Part shown: piece by piece, positions 7,191 through 14,676 of the stretch
How the letters are laid out: each line of letters opens with the position of its first letter
Position numbering within the stretch: position 1 is the stretch's first letter
Assembly: GCA_963703605.1 (NCBI GenBank)
Contig: CAVPFC010000040.1
Coordinates: 124,001 to 188,000 of the forward strand
Direction of reading: 5' to 3'
DNA: 64,000 bases
Source of the DNA: DASXKD01 sp963703605
Lineage (GTDB): Bacteria; Actinomycetota; Actinomycetes; Streptosporangiales; Streptosporangiaceae
Made by a program: the position numbers and the translations under genes
Notes under the pieces: generated by a model
Databases searched by the model: none
What the model saw: only the letters and a program-made list of their open reading frames with translations
What the model was told of the DNA's origin: nothing

Positions 7191-8915
7191 GTGACGCGTG
7201 ATCCCGAGCGCCATCCCGAACGCACGCCAGCAGCCGCGCCGCCCCTCATTGCGCGCTTGCGATGGTTCACCGCGCGTCAAGCATCTGGGGAGGGTTGGGT
7301 GGCTGGCTTCCAGCGTAGTGCCCGGGAGGGCCGGGGCCGGTGGCTGCCGCCAGCGGCCGGCGGCCACTGGCTCCCGCGCCAATGGCGCCCGCCCGGCCGC
7401 ACCGGCCCTGGGCCGGCCCAGACGGCGCCCGCCCGCCATCCCCCGTTCCGGGTACGCGCGCTGGTCACGCGACTGTGGCGGGATCACCGCCTGATCACCA
7501 TCGCGGTGACGCTGTCGCTGCTGCCCCGGATCCTCGCCGCGCTGGCGTTCCGGCCTGCGCAGTTCACCCCCGATTCGTTCTCCTACATGGCAGAAGGTGT
7601 TCACCCAGGCTTGTCGCAATGGCATCCGGCGGGCTACCCGTTCTTTCTGTGGCTGCTGATGCCGTTTCACGCCTTGCTTCTGGTGACGACGGTGCAACAC
7701 CTGATGGGCATCGCCACCGCGGTGGCCGTCTACGCGCTGCTGCGGCGCTGGGACCTGCCCGGGTGGGGCGCCACCCTGGCCGCCTGCCCGGTGCTGTTCG
7801 ACTCGCGCCAGATCACCCTCGAGTCGTCCATCCTGCCTGACGTCCTGTACGGGCTGCTCCTGGTGGCCGCGGTCGCCGTGCTGCTCACCAGGCGGGCCCT
7901 GACGCCGGCCCGGTGCGCGGCGGCCGGGGTGCTGATGTTCGGGGTGGCGATCGTGCGGGGCAACGGGGCTCCCGAGGTGGTGGCGGTGCTGGCCGTGCTG
8001 GCGGTCCAGCGGGCCGGCTGGCGGGCGGTCGCCGCCGCGACCGTGGGTTTCGCCCTGCCACTGCTCGGCTACATGGGCATATTCGCGCTCCGTTACGGGG
8101 ACTTCGCGCTGACCAATAGCGACGGCATGTTCCTGTGGTCGCGGACGATGTCGTTCGCCAGTTGCCGGGTCATCCGGCCGCCGGCCGGCCTGCGGCCGCT
8201 CTGCCCGGACCGGCAGGCCAGCCCGCCCCACCCGGCTCACCCGTGGTCGGTGCCCGCGCTGCTGTCCGCGCGGACCCCGGCGACCTACCTGTGGGCACCA
8301 ACCGTGTGGTGGCGGCACGACGCGCACCCGGGCTTCAACAGCGCCAACAACGCACTGGGGCTGCGGTTCGCGCTCACCGCGATCCGGGACCAGCCAGCCA
8401 GCTACGCGCGCACGGTGGCCAGCGGCGTCATGCTCACGTTCCTGGCCACCGACCGGTCGCTGAGCGTGCGCGCGCTGCACTTCGCCCCGGTGCCGGACGT
8501 GGTCCGGCTGGACGCCTCGCAGCGCCGGCACCTGCGGGCGTACGCGCACGTCACCCGGGACACCTACCCGGTCCAGCCGTACGCGTACTTCCTGTACCTG
8601 TACCAGGAGCCGGTGTACTTCCCAGGGATCGTGTTCCTGCTCGTGCTGGTCGCCGGGCTGGCCGGTGCGGTCAGGAACTGGCGGCAGCGCGGCGGGCCCC
8701 CGGTCCTGCCCTGGGCGGTCGCGGTCCTCGGCGTCCTGGTTCCCGTCGCGGTGCACGAGTACCACTACCGGTACGCGATCACGGCCGTGCCGGTGGCCTG
8801 CCTGGCCGCCGGGCTCGCGTTCGCCCGCCGCCCCGGCCCGGCGCGCCAGGACGCCACACCGCCCCCGCTGCCGTCGCTGGCCAGCATCGTCCCGGCCCAG
8901 GCCCCGCCGCCATGA
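7191..8915 (+). CDS. polytopic membrane protein, glycosyltransferase-like (paralogue 1)
   Basis: About 574 residues from a GTG at 7191, with roughly ten hydrophobic segments starting near base 7480. The first ~95 residues are Pro/Arg-rich and may be untranslated: they include a degenerate copy of the dispersed leader repeat near 7310-7332, so the true start may lie further downstream. A PDSFSY segment after the first membrane helix and a periplasmic-looking loop with TNSDGMFLWSRTMSF resemble ArnT/PMT-type membrane glycosyltransferases, but no catalytic motif is certain. The stop overlaps the start of the downstream paralogue by four bases. Confidence 0.75.
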   Translation: MTRDPERHPERTPAAAPPLIARLRWFTARQASGEGWVAGFQRSAREGRGRWLPPAAGGHWLPRQWRPPGRTGPGPAQTAPARHPPFRVRALVTRLWRDHRLITIAVTLSLLPRILAALAFRPAQFTPDSFSYMAEGVHPGLSQWHPAGYPFFLWLLMPFHALLLVTTVQHLMGIATAVAVYALLRRWDLPGWGATLAACPVLFDSRQITLESSILPDVLYGLLLVAAVAVLLTRRALTPARCAAAGVLMFGVAIVRGNGAPEVVAVLAVLAVQRAGWRAVAAATVGFALPLLGYMGIFALRYGDFALTNSDGMFLWSRTMSFASCRVIRPPAGLRPLCPDRQASPPHPAHPWSVPALLSARTPATYLWAPTVWWRHDAHPGFNSANNALGLRFALTAIRDQPASYARTVASGVMLTFLATDRSLSVRALHFAPVPDVVRLDASQRRHLRAYAHVTRDTYPVQPYAYFLYLYQEPVYFPGIVFLLVLVAGLAGAVRNWRQRGGPPVLPWAVAVLGVLVPVAVHEYHYRYAITAVPVACLAAGLAFARRPGPARQDATPPPLPSLASIVPAQAPPP

Positions 8916-10377
8916 GCCGGTACCGCCTGTTCGCCGTCGCGTTCACGCTCGGCCTCGCCCTCCGGGTGATCACCATGCTCGGGTTCCCGCCGGCCATCTG
9001 GTTCGGCGGCGACTCCGCGTCCTACCTGTCCACCGCGCTGCGCCTGGTCCCGGGGACCTCACGGCTGTCCGGGTACGGGCTGATGCTGCTGGTCCTGCGC
9101 CCGTTCCACAGCTTCGCCGCGGTCACCGCCGTCCAGCACCTGATGGGCCTGGCGCTGGGGGTGATGATCTACGCCCTGCTCCGCCGCTACGGGCTGCCCG
9201 ACTGGGGGGCGACGCTGGCGGCCCTGCCGGTCCTGCTCGGCGCGTACCAGATCCAGCTCGAGCACGAGATCCTGCCGAGCGCGGCGTTCAGCTTCGGTGT
9301 CCTTTCCGCCATCACGCTCACGCTGTGGTGGCTGGTGCGCGAGCCGGACGCCGGGCGGCCGTCGTGGCCGGCCGTCACCGCCGGGCTGCTGCTCGCGGTC
9401 AGCGCCACGTACTGGCCGGCCGGCGCGCCCCTGCTCGTGCTGCTGCTGATCTACCTGGCGGTACGCCGGGCCGGCTGGCGGCTGCTGGCCGCCACGGCGG
9501 CGGCCGCCGTGCTGCCGCTGATCGGCTACCTTGGCTGGTTCGATCACACCTACCACCGGGTGGCCTTCAGCAACAGCGACGGCGTCTACCTGTGGTCCCG
9601 GACCATGACGTTCGCCAACTGCGCGGTGATCAAACCACCGCCCGGCGAGGCCGGGCTGTGCCCGCTCCAGCCGGTGAGCCGGCGCCCGCGGCCTCGACGT
9701 TCATCTGGGAGCCGGGTTCCCCGCTGAACAACCTGCCCGGCAAGAAGTTCTCGGCGGCGAAAAACGCGCTGGCCATGAACTTCGCGTTGCGGGCGATCGC
9801 GGCGCAGCCGGGCGGCTACCTCGCCGCCGTGCTGCACGACGCCGCGCTGTCCTTCGCCTGGACCATTCCGGCCCACCCCAGTGCCCTGATGACCAGGCGG
9901 TACGAGTTCGCCTACGCCACCGAGCACTGGATCGCCCCCGGCGACGTGCTGGTGCCCGGTCACACGGTCGCCTCCGACGAGCTCGCCTACGGCGGCGCGG
10001 CGTCAACCAGGGCGGTGGCGCCGTTCTCCGGCTGGCTGGTCGCCTACCAGCGCCTCGCCCGCCTGCCCGGCACGCTACTCGCGGTGATCTTGCTGATCGG
10101 GCTCGGCGGCATCGCCCGCGCCCGGCGCGGCGGCCGGCGAGCGCTGGCCGGACGGGGCGGGCCGGGCCTGCTGCCGTGGCTCGCCTCGGTCATCCTGCTG
10201 CTGATGCCGGTCATGACCGCCGATTACTCCGAGCGGTACGTGCTCATCGCCGTACCCGCCGCCTGCCTCGCGGCCGGCCTTGCGTTCGCCCGCGCCACTC
10301 CCGCGGAACCGGCCGGCGTCCCCGGCACCGAACCGGCAAGGGGCGCCCTCGTGGTTCAGGACGAAACTTTGGGCTGA
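8912..10377 (+). pseudogene. polytopic membrane protein, paralogue 2, frameshifted
   Basis: The ATG at 8912 overlaps the stop of paralogue 1 by four bases. The first frame runs through GGDSASY and SNSDGVYLWSRTMTF and then ends at about 9727. The second half (TFIWEPGSPLNN onward, with three more membrane segments) continues to 10377 in the -1 frame. The break lies between about 9661 and 9695; adding one base in GAGCCGGCGCC would restore a product of about 488 residues. Compared with paralogue 1, about 17 residues are also missing at that point. It could be a sequencing error, a true deletion or an inactive copy. The function is as uncertain as for paralogue 1. Confidence 0.7.
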
Positions 10378-10457
10378 CCCCCCTTGTGGGTGTGCGCCCA
10401 GATGAAGATCTGGGTGATGAGGAGCGCCACGATGAAGGTCCCGGCGCCGATCTTCAC
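10356..10457 (-). CDS. possible small single-helix membrane protein
   Basis: A 33-codon GTG frame encodes MKIGAGTFIVALLITQIF followed by IWAHTHKGGQPKVSS. It has one strongly hydrophobic helix with a Lys/His-rich tail. It lies just downstream of, and in the same frame as, the 209-residue membrane protein gene, and overlaps the 3' end of the opposing gene by 22 bases. The amino-acid pattern looks protein-like rather than random. I do not recognise a family, and no clear ribosome binding site is visible. Confidence 0.4.
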   Translation of the reverse strand: MKIGAGTFIVALLITQIFIWAHTHKGGQPKVSS

Positions 10458-10472
10458 GCCCGCCGCGTCCGC

Positions 10473-11102
10473 CTACTCTTCGGCGGTCCGGCCGATGCCC
10501 TGGAGGGAATCACGTATCGCGGGACTGAGCAGCGCAATAAACGGCGCCGCGGCATCCCTGAGCTGCTGCATGGCGTCGTCCAGCCGGCCGGCGGGCACCG
10601 CGGCGCCGCCGGCCCGGTCCGTCGGCGCCGCGGCGCCGTCCGCCGGCCTGTCGATCACCGCGAGCGTGCCGGCCATCACCCCGCCGAGGTACTGGGCCTG
10701 CTCGAGGAAATGCCTCGCGAGCGGGTCGTCGATGAGCACCGGCGCGCCGATGAGCAGCATCATCATGTACGTGCGGAAACCATCGGCCGCGGCGTCGCGG
10801 TCGCCCGACCCGTCGGCCAGCGACGACACGGCCTTGGCCGACCGGCCGGCCTGCGCCACCATGATGGCGGCCTGCGCGGCGACCGCGTGGCCGCGCTGCC
10901 GGGCCTGCCGCCGGTTGAGCAGCTGGTTCACCACGAGGATCGTGACCAGCAGCACCAGGAGCCCCGCCACGGTGTCGGTGGTCAGCGGGTGGGCCGCCCA
11001 CCAGCGGCGCTGCCCGGCGTCGGTGAGTTCAGTGACGACAAGCGCGAGCGCGATCAGCATCGCCAGGACAGCAGCGAGCCACCCGATCAACCGCGTCGGC
11101 AT
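10473..11102 (-). CDS. hypothetical membrane protein
   Basis: 209 residues. Two N-terminal hydrophobic segments (about residues 5-25 and 43-62) are followed by a cytoplasmic-looking helical region starting QLLNRRQARQRGHAVAAQAAI. No catalytic motif is visible and I do not recognise the family. It lies convergent to the membrane-protein pair and downstream of the 5-formyltetrahydrofolate cyclo-ligase-like gene on the same strand, 73 bases away. Confidence 0.7.
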   Translation of the reverse strand: MPTRLIGWLAAVLAMLIALALVVTELTDAGQRRWWAAHPLTTDTVAGLLVLLVTILVVNQLLNRRQARQRGHAVAAQAAIMVAQAGRSAKAVSSLADGSGDRDAAADGFRTYMMMLLIGAPVLIDDPLARHFLEQAQYLGGVMAGTLAVIDRPADGAAAPTDRAGGAAVPAGRLDDAMQQLRDAAAPFIALLSPAIRDSLQGIGRTAEE

Positions 11103-11175
11103 CAGACGACTCTACGGGAGCCCGGCCCGGGCCGACCCGCACCCGCCCGCGGGCGGCGGCACGGCGGAGTCAGGT

Positions 11176-11964
11176 TCACCGGCCGCTGCCGGGCCGCTGG
11201 TGCCGGGTGGCGAGCAGGGGGATGGCGGCGATCTTCTCGGCGGTCAGTTCCTCCCAGCGGAGGCCTGCCTGCGGCCGCGGGCCGCGCCGGCCGCGGCAGT
11301 CGATGACCCGGCCGGGGGTGATCACCAGGTCCACCGGGACGTCATGCGCGGTCAGCGGGATGGCCCCGGCCGGCCGGACCTGAAGCTCGTGCACGGTTGT
11401 CGCGGTCACCGTGCCGGGGCCGATCAGCCCCGCCGCGCTGGCCAGCGCGAACTCCAGGTCTGCGAAGCCGCCGCCCTTGCCAAGCCGCGCCCCGTCCTCG
11501 CCGGCCGCGACGCTGCCCATCACCACCAGGTCGACGGGAGCCAGCTCGGCCAGCGAGACGCGGCGCGCGGACCGGGCCGCGCCGCTGATCGAGGCGGCCT
11601 TGCGCGGCGGCTCGGCCAGATGGTCCGGGTCGAGGGCGAAGAACGGCTCGTCCTCGGCCAGCCGGGGCACCGCCATGTACACGGTCTTGCCGTCCTCGAG
11701 CGCCCGCTGGCGCACCGGCAACTGGGGCAGGTCGGGGTTGACCTTCAGCGTGCGCGCGTCGCGCCATTCCGGCAGCCCCCGCAGCCGTTCCGCGGCGGCT
11801 TCCGCGCCGGTGAAGTTGGGGATGCGGCCCGCCGCGCCGGGAAACCGGGCGACGTGGGCCGCGCTCATCGCGGCCCACACCTCCTCCCGGAGAGCGGCCT
11901 TGGCGGCCAGCACGTCCGCTGGGCCGCCGGCGTCGCGGTCGTGGCGCGGGACGTGACGGGGCAC
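11176..11964 (-). CDS. 5-formyltetrahydrofolate cyclo-ligase family protein
   Basis: 262 residues. The nucleotide-binding and fold-defining segment GKGGGFADLEFALA appears about two thirds along, preceded by LVVMGSVAAGEDGARL. An N-terminal KAALREEVWAAM helix matches the usual start of the family. Classical members convert 5-formyl-THF to 5,10-methenyl-THF with ATP. This one is about 60 residues longer than typical enzymes and closer to the MTHFS-domain subgroup, so the activity is not assured. The GTG start lies 22 bases past a 35-base palindrome that ends the upstream MFS gene. Confidence 0.8.
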   Translation of the reverse strand: MPRHVPRHDRDAGGPADVLAAKAALREEVWAAMSAAHVARFPGAAGRIPNFTGAEAAAERLRGLPEWRDARTLKVNPDLPQLPVRQRALEDGKTVYMAVPRLAEDEPFFALDPDHLAEPPRKAASISGAARSARRVSLAELAPVDLVVMGSVAAGEDGARLGKGGGFADLEFALASAAGLIGPGTVTATTVHELQVRPAGAIPLTAHDVPVDLVITPGRVIDCRGRRGPRPQAGLRWEELTAEKIAAIPLLATRHQRPGSGR

Positions 11965-11986
11965 GCCCCCATCCTGCCCGACCGCC

Positions 11987-12021
11987 GCGCCCGGGTCCCG
12001 GTGCCACCGGGACCCGGGCGC
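11987..12021. terminator. perfect 35-base palindrome, likely terminator of the MFS gene
   Basis: Arms of 17 bases (11987-12003 and 12005-12021) pair perfectly around a single central C, reading GCGCCCGGG then TCCCGGTG. It lies 15 bases after the MFS stop and upstream of the cyclo-ligase start, both on the minus strand. Confidence 0.75.
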
Positions 12022-12036
12022 CGGCCCGGTGAGCCG

Positions 12037-13497
12037 TCAGCGGGCCGCGAGGGCACCCCGGATGGAGGCCAGGATGCCGCCGCCCAGCGCCCCGGCGGCG
12101 AGCACCACGCAGGTGACCGTCTCGGCGTGCGCCGACAGCAGCCGGAAGCCGTCCGCCGTCAGGTGCGGCGGCAGGTGACCGGCCAGGTTCAGGTACAGCG
12201 TGCCGAACGTGGCGACGCCGATCACGAGCGCGAGCTGGTTCACCGTCACGATCACGCCGGTCGCGTCGGCGGCGTCACCGACCGGCACCCGGAGCACCAC
12301 GCCGGTCATCAGCGGGCCGAAAGCGGCGGCCATCCCGGCCCCGGCCAGGGCCACCGCGACCAGCAGCAGCCAGCCGCCGGAGCCGCCGCCGCGGAACACC
12401 CCGGCCAGCAGCAGCAGCCCGGCCGCGTCGGCCGCGAACCCGCTGACGATCAGGCCCAGGTGCCACCGGGCCGGCAGGCGCTGCCAGTTGAGGCTCACCA
12501 CGGCGAACGCCAGCCCGGCCGGGGCGAACGTGAGCCCCGCCCGCATCGGTGAGTCACCCAGCCCGCCCTGAAGGTGCAGCGCCAGGGCGAAGAAGAAGCC
12601 GCCGAACACGGCCATGACGCAGAACAGCGCGACGATGCCGGTCGCCACCCCCGGCAGCCGCAGCAGCCGGCTGGGAATCAGCGGCGACCCGCCGCGGCCG
12701 GCGACGCCGCGCTCCACCAGGGCGAAGATCCCGAACATCAGGGCGCTCCCGGCGAGGCAGGCCCAGCCCCACACCGGCCAGTGCTCGGACTGGCCCAGCA
12801 CCAGGGGCAGGACCAGGGCGAGCACCGCCGGGGTCAGGGTCGCCACGCCGGCCAGGTCCAGGCTGCGGCCAGGCTCGCCGCGCCCCCCGGGCAGCGACCG
12901 CAGGCCGGCCACGAACAGGGCCACCCCGATCGGCACGTTCAGCAGGAAGACCGGGCGCCAGGTGCTGCCCAGCAGGTCGGCGCTGACCAGCACGCCGCCG
13001 AGGACCTGCCCGGCCACCGCGCCGCCGGCCAGCACCGTCGCGTACAGGCGCATCGGCCGTGCCCGCGCCGCGCCGGTGTAGGACCGCTGGATCAGGCTGA
13101 GCACCTGCGGGATCATCGCCGCCGCGCCCGCCCCCTGGACGAAGCGCAGCGCCACCAGCACCGCGGTGGTGCCGGCGAGGCCGCAGCCGAGCGAGGCCAG
13201 CGTGAAGATGACCAGCCCGGACAGGAACATCCGCCGGTGGCCGACAATGTCGCCGAGCCGGGCGCCGGTGACCATCAGCACCGCGTAGGTGATCACGTAC
13301 CCGGCGATGACGAGCTGGAGGCCGGCTCCGGAGGTGTGCAGGCCGGCATGGATCGAGGGGGCTGCGACGTTGACCACGGAAGCGTCGAGGACGGCCATGA
13401 ACTGCCCGGCGAGCACCACCGCGAGGGCAGCCCACGGTCTCGGCGCGGGCCTTTCGGCCCGGCGGGCGGACTGGCCGAGGACCAGAGTGTCTGTCAT
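12037..13497 (-). CDS. MFS transporter, DHA2 (14-helix) drug efflux type
   Basis: 486 residues with about 14 membrane helices. LDASVVNVAAPSI in helix 1, GARLGDIVGHRRMF in the 2-3 loop and GGAVAGQVLGGVLV in helix 5 are hallmark A and C motifs of proton-coupled antiporters. The substrate is not predictable, but this subfamily mostly exports drugs or secondary metabolites. It is divergent from an XRE/MmyB-type regulator, and the 102-base gap holds an inverted repeat near the 13497 start. Ligand-induced export is the likely arrangement. Confidence 0.9.
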   Translation of the reverse strand: MTDTLVLGQSARRAERPAPRPWAALAVVLAGQFMAVLDASVVNVAAPSIHAGLHTSGAGLQLVIAGYVITYAVLMVTGARLGDIVGHRRMFLSGLVIFTLASLGCGLAGTTAVLVALRFVQGAGAAAMIPQVLSLIQRSYTGAARARPMRLYATVLAGGAVAGQVLGGVLVSADLLGSTWRPVFLLNVPIGVALFVAGLRSLPGGRGEPGRSLDLAGVATLTPAVLALVLPLVLGQSEHWPVWGWACLAGSALMFGIFALVERGVAGRGGSPLIPSRLLRLPGVATGIVALFCVMAVFGGFFFALALHLQGGLGDSPMRAGLTFAPAGLAFAVVSLNWQRLPARWHLGLIVSGFAADAAGLLLLAGVFRGGGSGGWLLLVAVALAGAGMAAAFGPLMTGVVLRVPVGDAADATGVIVTVNQLALVIGVATFGTLYLNLAGHLPPHLTADGFRLLSAHAETVTCVVLAAGALGGGILASIRGALAAR

Positions 13498-13508
13498 GAC
13501 TTAGACTC

Positions 13509-13569
13509 TGCCTGGTAGTTGATGCCAGTACCAAGAGCCTGCTTATCCTATTACCAGCACTACCTGGCA
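13509..13569. promoter_or_regulatory. inverted repeat between MFS and XRE genes, operator candidate
   Basis: TGCCTGGTAGTT at 13509-13520 and the complement of TGCCAGGTAGTG at 13558-13569 match at 10 of 12 positions as an inverted pair. The sites flank the divergent promoters. The XRE regulator encoded next door is the obvious candidate binder. Confidence 0.6.
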
Positions 13570-13599
13570 AACGCGGCCGGCGCCCGGCAGGATGGAGAC

Positions 13600-14526
13600 A
13601 TGACCACCGTGACGGCCGTCAACGGAGAGCACCGCCGTGCCGAGCTTGCCGCGTTCCTGCGGACCCGCCGGGAGCGGATCACCCCCGAGCAGGCGGGCCT
13701 GCCGCCGGGCATCCGGCGCCGGACTCCGGGCCTGCGCCGTGAGGAGGTCGCCCAGCTTTCCGGGGTCGGCGTGACCTGGTACACCTGGCTGGAACAGGGC
13801 CGCCAGATCAACGCGAGCCCGCAGGTGCTCACCGCGGTCGCCCGCACGCTGCTGCTCGACCAGACCGAGCGGGAGCACCTGTTCCGCCTGGCCGACGTCC
13901 TGGATGCGGCCACCGCGGCCGGGGCGGAAGGGACCGGCTGCGAACAGGTACTGCCCGAGGTCCAGGAGATACTCGACACGTTGTCACCGCTGCCCGCGTG
14001 CGTGCTCAACGAGCGGTTCGACCTGCTGGCCTGGAACGCGCCCTACGCGGCGCTGTGGCCGCGCGTGCTCAGCGCCCCGCCGAGCGAGCGGAACGTCCTC
14101 TGGCAGACCTTCACCCTGCCGGAGTGCTGCCAGACGTACGTGAACCGGCACGAGCAGGTGGCCAGGCTGGTCGCCCAGCTTCGTGGAGCGTACGGCCGCC
14201 ACGTGGGCGAGCCCGCCTGGACCGGGTTCGTCCGGCGGCTGCAGGCCGTCAGCCCGCGGTTCGCCGAACTCTGGGACGAGCACGATGTGGCCAGCCAAGC
14301 CACCTACCTCAAGATCTTCCGCCACCCGGCGCACCCCCGGCTGACCCTGACCACGACCAGCCTCGGCGTGCAGGCCGTGCCCGGCACCCGGATCGTCGTG
14401 TACCGGCCCGCCGACGAGGTCACCCAGGAGGCCATCGGCACGCTGCTGACCGGCGAGGGCGCCGACCTGCACTTCCCCTGCTGGGAGTCCCACCGGCGGC
14501 GTGCGGCCGAGCTGACCGTCTCCTGA
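13600..14526 (+). CDS. XRE-family transcriptional regulator with MmyB-like ligand domain
   Basis: 308 residues. An N-terminal HTH (about residues 10-85) contains RRTPGLRREEVAQLSGVGV and TWYTWLEQGRQINASPQVL. It is followed by an MmyB-type sensor domain with ACVLNERFDLLAWNAPYAAL and HPRLTLTTTSLGVQAVPGT. These regulators usually control an adjacent divergent gene in response to a small molecule. I use the ATG at 13600 preceded by GATGGAG; the frame is open upstream but that part covers the operator region. The divergent MFS exporter is the predicted target. Confidence 0.9.
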   Translation: MTTVTAVNGEHRRAELAAFLRTRRERITPEQAGLPPGIRRRTPGLRREEVAQLSGVGVTWYTWLEQGRQINASPQVLTAVARTLLLDQTEREHLFRLADVLDAATAAGAEGTGCEQVLPEVQEILDTLSPLPACVLNERFDLLAWNAPYAALWPRVLSAPPSERNVLWQTFTLPECCQTYVNRHEQVARLVAQLRGAYGRHVGEPAWTGFVRRLQAVSPRFAELWDEHDVASQATYLKIFRHPAHPRLTLTTTSLGVQAVPGTRIVVYRPADEVTQEAIGTLLTGEGADLHFPCWESHRRRAAELTVS

Positions 14527-14550
14527 CCGTGCCATTCCTAGGCCCGCATT

Positions 14551-14610
14551 TGTCGTGATGGGCGCCATCACGACACTCTTTTGTCGTCGTGGGCGCCACG
14601 ACGACAAAAG
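14551..14610. terminator. two tandem hairpins between convergent genes
   Basis: Hairpin 1 (14551-14575) and hairpin 2 (14578-14610) share TGTCGT..TGGGCGCCA..ACGACA. They differ only at two paired positions, GA/TC against CG/CG. Hairpin 2 is flanked by TTTT and AAAA, as in a bidirectional terminator for the XRE gene and ppc. Confidence 0.75.
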
Positions 14611-14676
14611 GCCCGGGCCAGGCGGCGGCCCGCTGGGCACCGGGCGGGGCCCCCTGGGCGCGGGGCGGCGGCAGGC

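Noticed and set aside
10384..12552. A 722-codon open frame on the plus strand
   Set aside because: It is antisense to a membrane-protein gene, a cyclo-ligase gene and part of the MFS gene. The product is low-complexity and Arg/Gln/His-rich, a usual by-product of high GC.
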